From: an uncultured Prevotella sp.
GTDB taxonomy: Bacteria; Bacteroidota; Bacteroidia; Bacteroidales; Bacteroidaceae
Length of the DNA stretch: 11,218 nucleotides
Assembly: GCA_946625715.1 (NCBI GenBank)
Contig: CAMOTK010000045.1
Span: 1 to 11,218 of the forward strand
Direction of reading: 5' to 3'
Below the pieces are notes generated by a model. That model had not been told where the DNA came from. It made no database searches and worked only from the letters and a program-made list of their open reading frames with translations. Made by a program: the position numbers and the translations under genes. Shown here piece after piece: positions 1-8,800 of the stretch; position 1 is the first letter of the stretch, and the number at the start of each line of letters is the position of its first letter.

Positions 1-1397
1 GTACCATCGTTGTAGATTTCAAAACTCTTCGGGGTGGCAATTGATATCTTACCGTAATTCACTGTTCCAGTCAGGTCGGTGGTAGAAGTAGAACCAGCTT
101 CGCGCAGTACGAACTTAGACTCGTAGGCTATCTCACTTGCGTAACGATATGATGAAGAAGTCGTACCAGAAATGTTCTCTCTTACGAAGTAATACTTCCA
201 TCCAGTAGTATAAGGAATGTAGAAGTCTACGTCAATTGCCTTAGTCTCACCTGCGGCAAGTGCCTCTGGGATATTCACATTTGCAGCATCGTAATAAGTC
301 TTAGCACCGCTGGCGTATGAAGCACTTGCCAATGTGAGGGTGTAACCATCGTCACCAGGAGCAAAGTCATAGTCACCGGTATTGGTCAGGGTCACCTGCA
401 GCTGCACTTTCAAGTTGCCGTCTGATTGCTGCTCAAAATAGGTTGTTGTACCATTTGTACCTGAATTTCCGTTAAGATTAGCGACCTTAGTCACCTCAAG
501 CGTACGCGCTAAGGGAATATTTACAGAAGTTGCAGTAAAGTTGTCAATATAGACATACTGGCAGCGCAGACCTAATTTCTGCTCTGATGCGAGGTCTGCC
601 AGTTCGAAGGTTGCCCATTCAGTATTTTCTCCTCCTGTATTGTAGCCGGCAATATCTTCCTTAATGGTTTTCTGCAATTCGCCAAGAGTTCCATCATTGT
701 TGATGGCATACACCTCAACATACGCTGGATTGCTACTGCTGACATTACTGTATGCTTTAATATCAAGCTTAACGATACCATTGACGGCAGGTGTTACAAG
801 AATGTCATTGACAACTCCACCTCCACCATAGTCACCAGCATATTGGCGAGGAGCCCAAAGACATCCTGTGGAACCGACACCCATAGAACCATAATAGGAA
901 TAGCTCATGTAGTAAGGGCCATTGCCATCATAATCGTTAGTAGAAACGATATGATTCCAACCCTTTGCTACCTTAAAGTCGTGATTGCTAGTAGCAATCG
1001 ACGTGTTGAAGTCGATATAATAGGCAGTACTCACTGATGGACTATCCCAACCATCACCTAAAGTAAAGAGCTCATTGTCGAAAGTAGGAGCAGCCAAATC
1101 AGCGGTCTGGTTCCATTTGTTAGACCAATTGTTCTCTGGTGCGGAACCATTCATACGAACAAAAATCATGTTGGTACGGCTATCATTAAAAGTAGCCTGA
1201 TAGATGTTGTTTGCAACATCTACCAACGTGAAATCTGTCCACTCATTGCCTTCGCCACCTCCATACATGTAGAGGGCAAAACGGGCATTATCCTGAAGCC
1301 AATTGCTGTTCGGCTTCAGATAAACCGTCTTGGCTGCCGCGGAAGTTATCCCTAGCAGTGCGACGAGCGTCAAGAATAGTAATCTAATCTTTTTCAT
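1..1397 (-). CDS. Secreted multidomain protein with starch-binding-like N-terminal module (3' end missing)
   Basis: Only the first 465 residues lie in the window; the frame is open through the left edge, so the C-terminus is unknown. The start ATG (1397-1395) opens a signal peptide (MKKIRLLFLTLVALLGITSA), with likely cleavage near A22. Residues 24-120 (YLKPNSNW, ARFALYMY, IFVRMN, NNWSNKWNQTADL) resemble a beta-sandwich module found in Bacteroidetes secreted proteins and often likened to starch-binding domains; I infer carbohydrate binding, not proven. Residues 125-292 look like a choice-of-anchor J jelly roll (NDILVTP at 197-203, YIDNFTA near 283-289). Residues 298-435 look like a CARDB/Ig-type beta domain, and 443-465 start a choice-of-anchor D (Hydin-like) repeat. 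The gene lies 59 nt downstream of the 619-residue gene; no terminator or TAnnTTTG box is evident in that gap, so read-through is possible. It is lower in GC than its neighbours and lacks Gln after the cleavage site, so it may have a separate history. No catalytic motif is visible. Confidence 0.85.
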   Translation of the reverse strand, partial: MKKIRLLFLTLVALLGITSAAAKTVYLKPNSNWLQDNARFALYMYGGGEGNEWTDFTLVDVANNIYQATFNDSRTNMIFVRMNGSAPENNWSNKWNQTADLAAPTFDNELFTLGDGWDSPSVSTAYYIDFNTSIATSNHDFKVAKGWNHIVSTNDYDGNGPYYMSYSYYGSMGVGSTGCLWAPRQYAGDYGGGGVVNDILVTPAVNGIVKLDIKAYSNVSSSNPAYVEVYAINNDGTLGELQKTIKEDIAGYNTGGENTEWATFELADLASEQKLGLRCQYVYIDNFTATSVNIPLARTLEVTKVANLNGNSGTNGTTTYFEQQSDGNLKVQLQVTLTNTGDYDFAPGDDGYTLTLASASYASGAKTYYDAANVNIPEALAAGETKAIDVDFYIPYTTGWKYYFVRENISGTTSSSYRYASEIAYESKFVLREAGSTSTTDLTGTVNYGKISIATPKSFEIYNDG

Positions 1398-1456
1398 ACG
1401 CGTTTTGTTTTAGTTAATAATGTTGATTATAAGAAATGATTTTTTGTTATCGTTTT

Positions 1457-3316
1457 TCACCTGACCACTACCTTGCGGCTGGTGCCGTCGGCCTGGCGCT
1501 CAATGTAGAGGCCGGGCTTCTGGGCGGCTGACGTCGAGAGGCGACGGCCACCGAGCGTGTAGTACGACGCATCGGCACGGCGGTCGGCCTTCACGCCGGC
1601 CACGCCCAAGGCGTCGATGAGGGGCTTCAGGGCGAAGCTCTCGGCGTTGGTGATGTCCATCTCGCGCAGCGCATTGACGTTGTCGGCTATGCGGTCGGAT
1701 GCCTTCGTGATGAAGGCCACCACCTCAACGTTCTCGTCGTTGACGTTGTCGGGCAGCGTGTAGTCGTAGTGGGCGGTATAGGTAAGGTCGCTCACCGCGA
1801 GCTTGTCGCCCTGCGTGCCGGTGATGAAGTCGCGCAGCACGTGGTTGTGCGTGTAGTTCTGGTTCACCATGGTGCGGCCAGTGGTGGTGCTCACCGTGAG
1901 CTGTCGCGAGCGCACGCCGTTCTCGCCTACGAGCAGGGTCAGAGCGAGGTCGCCATAGAGCGCCTCGGCATCGGGCGACACGACGCCCGTGACGTCTATC
2001 GAGAGCTTGCGCGACTCAGGATTGTACTGCGGCTTCAGCTCGATGGTGGCAAACGAGGGGTTGGCAGCGTCCTGACCGATGATGCTGCCCAGTATGCCGT
2101 CGACGAGGAAGTCGGTAGGCAGGGCGAGCAGCAGGTCGTTCATGTCGTAGGCAATGTGCTCCTCGCCGGGGAAGTAGGCGCGGTTGATGGTGAACGACGG
2201 GTAGGTGTAGGCATAGAGGTCGTGCAGGTAGGTGGCCTTCTTCAGCACCAGTGGCGACGTCTCGGAGAAGACGTTGGCCATGCAGAGGTTCGAGTTATGG
2301 TCCATGTAGGTCTGGAAGGCGCTGTTCAGTGCCGGCACGTAGTAGGAGCTTTGGTCGGTGTAGACCTCGGCATAGACTTTCTGTCGCTGCAGCGGGTTCA
2401 GATAGTAGAGGAACGAGGAGCTGAGCGTGTCGTTGCGGTGGGTCTCGAGCGGCTTTCCCTCGACTGATGCCACGAAGAAGCTCATGGTGTGATGGCCCAC
2501 GGGGAAGTCGTCGGTGAAGTTCAGGCCCGGTATCTCCTGCATCTGCATCTGTCCCGGTGCGATGGTGTCCTTGAAGTTGAAGTAGACGGGCGCCATCTGG
2601 TCGATCTGGTAGCCCAGCTGATAGCCGCAGATGCTGTCGCGGCCCACGTTGCTCAGTCCCACAAGCAGGTCGATGTCCTTGCCCACCGACTTGTAGCGGT
2701 GGCCCACTTCAAAGTAGGTCATGTCGGCATCCTTGCGGGGCAGGTTGCTCACGTCGACGATGAGCTGCACGCAGAGGCATCCTATGTTCTGTATGGGATA
2801 GAAGCCCAGGCCCTGGCCAAAGTCGCTGTAGATGTAGAACGACTCGCTCAGATAGCTGCCTGCGCAGGCAATGGCGCCCTCTTCGGCAGCCACCATCTCG
2901 TCTGACTCAATGTAGTCGTAGCCGTAGAAGAGGCTCTCTTCGCCGGTGATGGTGTAGCCGTCGCCGTTGAAGAACACGGTGTTCCAGCCTTCGTAGGTGC
3001 GCTGGTTCTGCTCGATGAGGGGCGTGGCGTTGTTGCCTTCCACCTTATATATAAACGCGCGCGTGCGTCCTATGCTCTGTCCTACGGCAAAGCGCAGGCC
3101 CACTACCTTGCAGCCGGCATAGGAAGCCAGACGAGAGGGTGTGAGGATGGCGCCCATGGGATAGGTGCCTGCCTGGCCTACGCCGGCATTGCCCACGTCG
3201 TAGGTCTTGCTGTCGGTGTAGCCTAACAGTATCTGGTTGTCGGCCAGCTGCTGTGCTGCTGCAGTGAGGGCTACAGCAGCCAGCAGGATAAGGGAGAATA
3301 GACGGTATGGTTTCAT
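1457..3316 (-). CDS. Secreted Omp28-like (thioredoxin-fold-like) protein with T9SS sorting domain
   Basis: 619 residues. The signal peptide (MKPYRLFSLILLAAVALTAA) ends with likely cleavage between A21 and Q22. Residues 25-190 form a beta-rich N-terminal domain (GLRFAVGQ, WNTVFFNGDGY, LFYGYDY), reminiscent of adhesin-type jelly rolls but without the usual WLxSP motif. Residues 198-308 look like a CARDB/Ig-like domain (DIDLLVGLSNVG). Residues 311-555 match the pattern of Omp28-related outer-membrane proteins: VYAEVYTDQSSYYVP occupies the place of the usual thioredoxin-like active-site strand, and YPSFTINRAYF (372-382) fits the cis-proline strand. The CxxC normally expected there is absent. The last ~40 residues (YYTLGGRRL, PGLYIER, RKVVVR) fit a type A T9SS C-terminal sorting domain, predicting export across the outer membrane. 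Its ATG follows the upstream stop by 3 nt, so it is very likely co-transcribed. P. gingivalis Omp28 is described as a surface adhesin; the role here is inferred only. Confidence 0.88.
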   Translation of the reverse strand: MKPYRLFSLILLAAVALTAAAQQLADNQILLGYTDSKTYDVGNAGVGQAGTYPMGAILTPSRLASYAGCKVVGLRFAVGQSIGRTRAFIYKVEGNNATPLIEQNQRTYEGWNTVFFNGDGYTITGEESLFYGYDYIESDEMVAAEEGAIACAGSYLSESFYIYSDFGQGLGFYPIQNIGCLCVQLIVDVSNLPRKDADMTYFEVGHRYKSVGKDIDLLVGLSNVGRDSICGYQLGYQIDQMAPVYFNFKDTIAPGQMQMQEIPGLNFTDDFPVGHHTMSFFVASVEGKPLETHRNDTLSSSFLYYLNPLQRQKVYAEVYTDQSSYYVPALNSAFQTYMDHNSNLCMANVFSETSPLVLKKATYLHDLYAYTYPSFTINRAYFPGEEHIAYDMNDLLLALPTDFLVDGILGSIIGQDAANPSFATIELKPQYNPESRKLSIDVTGVVSPDAEALYGDLALTLLVGENGVRSRQLTVSTTTGRTMVNQNYTHNHVLRDFITGTQGDKLAVSDLTYTAHYDYTLPDNVNDENVEVVAFITKASDRIADNVNALREMDITNAESFALKPLIDALGVAGVKADRRADASYYTLGGRRLSTSAAQKPGLYIERQADGTSRKVVVR

Positions 3317-3319
3317 AAG

Positions 3320-5803
3320 CTATTTGCGCATTTTAAAGGTTCCTTTTGCCGACTTCACCACATAGACGCCCTTGGGCAGCTGAGCGGCAGCAGTGTTGAG
3401 GCGCACGCCCGAGAGCGTGTAGACCTCGATGCTGTCGGTCTGGCCGGCAGAGAGGGTCTCGATGCTGTTGAGCGTGGTGTCTACGATGTACTCGGCCATC
3501 TGGCTCTCGCCACTCTTGTAGATGGCCTTCACGCCAACGGTGTGCTTGCCTTCAGAGAGCTGCGGCAGCAGATACGAGGGCTGCTCGCTCTGGCCCACCT
3601 TCTGACCGTCGAGATAGATGTCGAAGCGCACCACGTTGCCGTAGTCCACCTGCTTGCCCTGGCCGTCGGCCGGACCCACCTTGAAGTCGTCGACCTGTGC
3701 CATGAAGGCGTCGGTAGAGGTGTAGTGCACGGCCAGACGAACGGTCTTGCCGGCCAACACTGAGAGGTCGGTGGTGTACTGCATCCACTCCTCAGAAGCC
3801 AGCGGATTGGCCTGGCTGAGGGCAATGAAGTCGTCGGGATTGGTGCTGGCATCGAGCGACACGCAGAACTCCATCGACTCGGGATAGGCCGAGGCGTAGG
3901 CCTTGGCGGAGATGCTGAACTGGTAGCCCTCGTTGATTTCTATCGGGGGCGAGATGAGCCACTTGTCGTTCTGGGCCTGCTGGGCCGAGAAGAAGATGAT
4001 GGTCTTGTTGCCTGTGGGTGCTGCGATGGCATGGTCGGTGGGCAACATGGCCGGCTGGGTGGTCCAGGGGTTGAACACCATGGGTGCAATGGCCGTGGGG
4101 TTGTACTGAGTGCCCGAGCCGGGGAAGGCGATGATGCTGCCGTTCAGGCTGACGGGATAGACGGGCTGCTGGTCGGCATCGACCGTGACCCACTCTCCGA
4201 AGCTGCCTGTGGCAAAGTCGTCGTAGTCTTCAAAGCTGTCGGCAAAGAGCAGCTCCTGGTTCCAGCGCATCTGCACGCTGCCGTCGGCCTGATAGGTGGC
4301 CGTAATATTATAAGGTGTGAGCATACGGTCGGTGAGCACGAGGCTGACGGTCTTGTCGGCATCGAGACTGAGCGTCTCCTTATACTCACAGAACGCGCCC
4401 TCGGCCACAGCCACCAGATAACTGCCCTTGGGCAGCGAGGCTATCGTGGCCTTGCCGCCGCTCACGGAGAGCACATAGGTCTGGCTGGTGGCGGTGCTGA
4501 TGAGCGTAATCTGCTGTCCGTCGACGCTGAGCTTGCTGTCGGCCGTGACGTTGAACGTCAGACTGGCATAGCTCTCGGCACCGGCCACAACGACTGGCTG
4601 GCTGACCATCTCGCTCTGTGCCACCTTGTAGTGGGCACGCACGCCCACCGTGTGGCTGCCTGCGGCCACCGAGGCAATGGTGTAGCTATAGTCTTCGGTA
4701 GAGCCCATGAGCTGACCATCGAGATAGACGTCGAACACCTCGTTGGGGTTGGCCTGCGAACGGTGCTGCACGGCTGCACGGCGCGAGAAGTTGGTCTGCT
4801 CGCCACGCTGCTGACCGACAAAGACGTTGTCGACCATGAGCATGAACGAGCCGGTGCGGTTGTACTCGCTGATGTAGCGAATGGCAAACTTGATTTGCTG
4901 GCCGGCATAGGCCGAGAGGTCGTAGGTGTACTGGCGCCAGCCGGTGTAGTCGGCCGTCTCGTAGTTGTCTTTGTCCAAGCGTATAAAGTCGCTCTGCACG
5001 GGGTTGTCGAGCTTGGTGGTGACGTAGACCATGAAACGCTCGATGAACTGGTCGCCGGCCTTGGCCATGAAGCTGAGCACATTCTCGTTGCCCACGCTGA
5101 CGACGGGCGAGATGAGCCAGTCGTCGTTGGCTTTGCCGGAGTTGGTGCGGGTGAAGCCCAAGTACTGGCTGCCGGCGTATGGGCGCAGGATGGGATAGTC
5201 GTACCACCAGGTAGGCTCAACGGTGAGCGGATTGATGATTTGCGCATACTGCATGACGCCACGGTTGGGATAAGACCCTAACAGCGAGGCAGCAGCTTCG
5301 ACGTCGGCATCGATGCCCGTCCACTCGCCAAACTGCACGGCCCACGGGGTGTAGCTCTCGAAGTCGTCGAAGAAGGCGGGCTGCTCCGTGTTCCACGTCA
5401 GGTGCAGGTCGTCCTTGCCGGTGTAGGCATTGTGGTCGGCCGCAACGGTGAGCGAATAGGGTGTGCGCACCTTCTCGGTGAGCTGTGCGCTGACGGCATG
5501 CGTGGTTGCGCCTTCAGCCACGACGAAGTCTTCGGTAAAGGTATTGAAACCATCGCGCTCGATGGTGAGCCGATGGTTGCCAGGATAGACCTTCACTTGG
5601 CACTGGCCTTGGGCATTGAGCACCAAGGTGCCGTAGGACACCTGATAGTCGGTCTGGTGGAGCGTGACGGGCTGACCCGTCAGCACATCACCCTCTACCG
5701 AACTGACTGTGATGGTCAACTGGATGTTGCGCTCCTGTGCCGTGGCGGCCGTAGCGGCCAGCCAGGCAATCAGGATGAAAGATAACAAGCGTAGTCTTGT
5801 CAT
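3320..5803 (-). CDS. Gingipain/haemagglutinin-like adhesin with two tandem cleaved-adhesin cassettes, T9SS-sorted
   Basis: 827 residues. The signal peptide ends A22|Q23 (ATAATAQ). The protein is two copies of one ~370-residue cassette. Copy A: carboxypeptidase-regulatory/PEGA-like beta domain 27-110, short strand RTPYSLTV...LTWN 113-138, cleaved-adhesin/choice-of-anchor J jelly roll 143-330 (FFDDFESY, NDDWLISP 226-233, WRQYTYDLSAYAG, MVDNVFVG), Fn3-like piece 356-403 (VFDVYLDGQ, GSHTVGVRAHYK). Copy B: 414-492, 494-515, 519-710 (FADSFEDYDDF, NDKWLISP 612-619, QVDDFKVG), 726-772 (RFDIYLDGQ, GKHTVGVKAIYK). A type A sorting domain ends the protein (IEVYTLSGVRL, LPKGVYVVK, MRK). The same order of adhesin and Fn3-like pieces occurs in the haemagglutinin regions of P. 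gingivalis HagA/Kgp, but no protease domain is present. It starts 19 nt after the upstream stop, so it belongs to the same operon. Likely role: surface binding of host or dietary polymers (inference). Confidence 0.9.
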   Translation of the reverse strand: MTRLRLLSFILIAWLAATAATAQERNIQLTITVSSVEGDVLTGQPVTLHQTDYQVSYGTLVLNAQGQCQVKVYPGNHRLTIERDGFNTFTEDFVVAEGATTHAVSAQLTEKVRTPYSLTVAADHNAYTGKDDLHLTWNTEQPAFFDDFESYTPWAVQFGEWTGIDADVEAAASLLGSYPNRGVMQYAQIINPLTVEPTWWYDYPILRPYAGSQYLGFTRTNSGKANDDWLISPVVSVGNENVLSFMAKAGDQFIERFMVYVTTKLDNPVQSDFIRLDKDNYETADYTGWRQYTYDLSAYAGQQIKFAIRYISEYNRTGSFMLMVDNVFVGQQRGEQTNFSRRAAVQHRSQANPNEVFDVYLDGQLMGSTEDYSYTIASVAAGSHTVGVRAHYKVAQSEMVSQPVVVAGAESYASLTFNVTADSKLSVDGQQITLISTATSQTYVLSVSGGKATIASLPKGSYLVAVAEGAFCEYKETLSLDADKTVSLVLTDRMLTPYNITATYQADGSVQMRWNQELLFADSFEDYDDFATGSFGEWVTVDADQQPVYPVSLNGSIIAFPGSGTQYNPTAIAPMVFNPWTTQPAMLPTDHAIAAPTGNKTIIFFSAQQAQNDKWLISPPIEINEGYQFSISAKAYASAYPESMEFCVSLDASTNPDDFIALSQANPLASEEWMQYTTDLSVLAGKTVRLAVHYTSTDAFMAQVDDFKVGPADGQGKQVDYGNVVRFDIYLDGQKVGQSEQPSYLLPQLSEGKHTVGVKAIYKSGESQMAEYIVDTTLNSIETLSAGQTDSIEVYTLSGVRLNTAAAQLPKGVYVVKSAKGTFKMRK

Positions 5804-5822
5804 GCTTCAATGGTTTTGTAGA

Positions 5823-8800
5823 TTACTTACGTACAATGCGCTGCGTCTTGGTCTGCGTGCCGTCGGACACCTTGACCACATAGACGCCCTTGTCGAGCTG
5901 CTTCAGCAGAGCGGCGCCACGACCGTTGGCCACCTGCACGCCACCCAGCGTGTAGACGGTCACCTGTGCGTCGGCACTCATGTCGCTGCTGATGTGCTGG
6001 ATGCCGTCAGGATCGGCGGCGTCAAGGACATGCGTGAACGTGAAGTCGTCGAAGAAGGCCATAGCGTTGGCGCTGATGGTGGTATGGCGCAGGGCCACAT
6101 AGACCTTCTTGCCGGCATAGGCCGAGAGGTCGGCTGTGTAGTGGTTCCACTTGTTCTCGTCGAGATAGGGCATCTCGGTCTCAGCCATCACCACCTTGAA
6201 GTCGTTGGTGTCGGTGTTGCCGGCCTCGCTGACGAGCACGGTGACGCGGTGGAGGTCGTTGTCGCCAATGAAGACGGTGTTGGTGGTGCCGAGGTTACGG
6301 CCATAGAAGTCGAAGGTGGCACCCTCGCCGATGTAGAGCTGCTTGCTGATGAGCCAGTCGTTGGCAGCACCGCCAGCGGCCGGAGCGGCAGCGGCGATGG
6401 TGTGGTTGCCGGAGATGGCAGCGAGCATGAGCGTGTTGTTGTTGGTCACCTGTGTGAAGGCATACTTCGTGCCGTCGTTCTCCACCACGGTCTGGTAGTA
6501 GCCCAGCTCGTGGTTGGTGAGCTTGTCGGCATCAATCATGGTGAAGTCGGTCTTCCAGTTGTAGTCGAGGTCGTTGGGCTCGAAGGCATAATAGAGCACG
6601 TCCTTGGCCAGGCTCTCGCCCGAAACGGGGAAGGTAGACTTCAGTCCGCTCTCGAACTCAACGGTCATCTCGTCGGTCACGGCCTTGGCTTCCTCGCCGC
6701 CGTTGAAGGTGAGGTTGAACGAGATGCCTTCGCCGGCAGCAATCTCCTGACCGACGGCGATAGAGCTCTGGAACTGGTTGGTCTGGAAGCTGACGCTCTT
6801 CACCTTCTGGGTCTTCTTGCCCGTGTTGAGCAGGGTGATGTCGGCCGACTTGGTGCCCTTCTTGTAGTTCACCTTACCGGCGTTCCATTCGGTCTTGTTG
6901 TAAGCCACGTTGTCTTCCACCACACCGTCGATGACGATGTTGTCGAGGGCGGCACCGTCGTGACCGCTACCAAGCGCTCTGCTCGTCCAGCGGAACTGCA
7001 CCTTCTTACCGGCATACTGGGTGAGGTCGACAACCTCGTTGCGCCAGTACTTCTTGCCGTCGCTGTCCTTGATGTAATTTTCAGAGAGGTAGGCGGCCTG
7101 CTTCCAGTCGGTGCCGTCGAAGATTTCGAACACCACTTCGCTCTTGCCATTACCACCCTCTACGTTCTCTTTCTTGAGCAGGCCAGTCTGGTCGACAATC
7201 AGGTCGGCCGGATGCTCGTCGCCCCAGACGAAGGAAATCTGCATGTTCTTGCCCTCGGCAGGCAGACTGAACTCAGGCGAGGTGAGCTGCGAATAGCTGC
7301 CGGCACTCATCCAGCCCGCAGCCAGCGAGACACCCTTGCCGCCGTAAGGATAGATGTTGTTGGGACTCCACTTAGCAAAAGCATACTGGTTGGTGGTCTC
7401 GCTCAGCCAGCCGCCGGGCACGGGGTTGTCTTTGTTGCAGGCGTCGAAGTTCTCGCTGTAGGGGAACTCCATGACCGAAGCGTCCTTCTGCGAGGTGAAG
7501 CGATAGGTGGTGGAAGCGGTCTCGCCCTTATCGTTGTAGGCCACAATCTTCCACTTGTAGGTGGTCTCGTAGGCCACCTGCGGGATGGTGTAGGTCAGGG
7601 CATCGCCCACGTTGACGGCCTCCACGAGGTCGTTCACGCCGTCGTTGGTGCCCACATATACTTTATAGCCCTTGGCAAAGAGTGCGGGACCCCACGTGAG
7701 GACCACATTCTTCGGATAGACATTCTCGGCATTGTTGGCCGGCGTGAGCAGGGTAGCCTTGCCGGGCGCAGCGTCCATGCCCACCACTTTGGGCAGCAGC
7801 ACGCGGTCGAGCGTGAAGTTAGAGTGGTCGTAGGCACCCTCGTCGTCGCTCTCAATGGCGGGATAGAACCAGCGGATGTAGCTCTCGTCGGTGCCAGTGC
7901 CCAGGTCGACGGTCTCGGTGAGCAGCTGGTTCAGCCCGGTCTGGTAGTCGCTCTTCCACTTCGTGGTCCAGTTGTCGCCGCCGTCGTAGGACACCTGCAG
8001 TTCGATGTCGTACTCGGGCACCGACTCGCCGTCGTACTGGTTATAGTAAGTGAAGGTCACCTTGCCGCCATTGGTCAGGTCGAGCATCGGCGAGCGCAGA
8101 TAGGAGGCCGAGAAGCCGCCGCCGCAATAGACGCTGGCGTCGCCCTCGATGGCTGCATTGCTCTGGCTCCAGCCGTTGTTGCGCCAACCGGCTGGCGGGA
8201 AGTAGTCGTTGAAGGTCTCGAGCATGCTGCCATCGGGCACCAGTTCCTTGGTGGCCGAGAAGGCAATGGTGATGTCGCCGCCGTTGGTGTGAATCACGGC
8301 GTTGCCCGAGGCCACGCTGGTCATGGCAGCGGTGTAGGTGAGCTGGAAGTCTACATACTCGTAGGTACGCAGGTTGACCTTGCTGAAGTCAACGTTGGTG
8401 CCTACGCCTGCGGGGAAGTCGACGCTTGTGATCTGCAGGCCGTTCTTGCCCACGTTGGTCAGACGGATGACGTCGGAGTAGAGCTTCTCGCCGATGTAGA
8501 GCGACTTGAAGTCGTAGCGGTCAAGCGAGACAGAAGGCTTCGGACCGGTGGGGGGGGTAAACTTGGAAACTTTCACGTCGTCGAGCCACACAATGTTGGC
8601 CGAGGTGGTGAACAGCTTATAGACGAAGGCCAGCTTCACCTTCTTGCCCTTCCAGTCGCTCAGGTCGACCTTCGAGATGTGCTGGTCCCATGTGGTGATG
8701 GGGAACACGGTGACGCCGCTCTCGCGCAGCATGTTCTCGTCCTGGATGGAGAAGACGGTCTCGGCCGACTGCAGGTTGCCGTCTTCCACAACGCGCACTT

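Noticed and set aside
1398..1456. Promoter or terminator between the third and fourth minus-strand genes
   Set aside because: I found no TAnnTTTG box and no stable hairpin with a T-run in these 59 bp.
4031..5281. A 416-residue plus-strand open frame
   Set aside because: It is antisense to the adhesin gene, with the same Val/Gly/His-rich composition and no recognisable domain.
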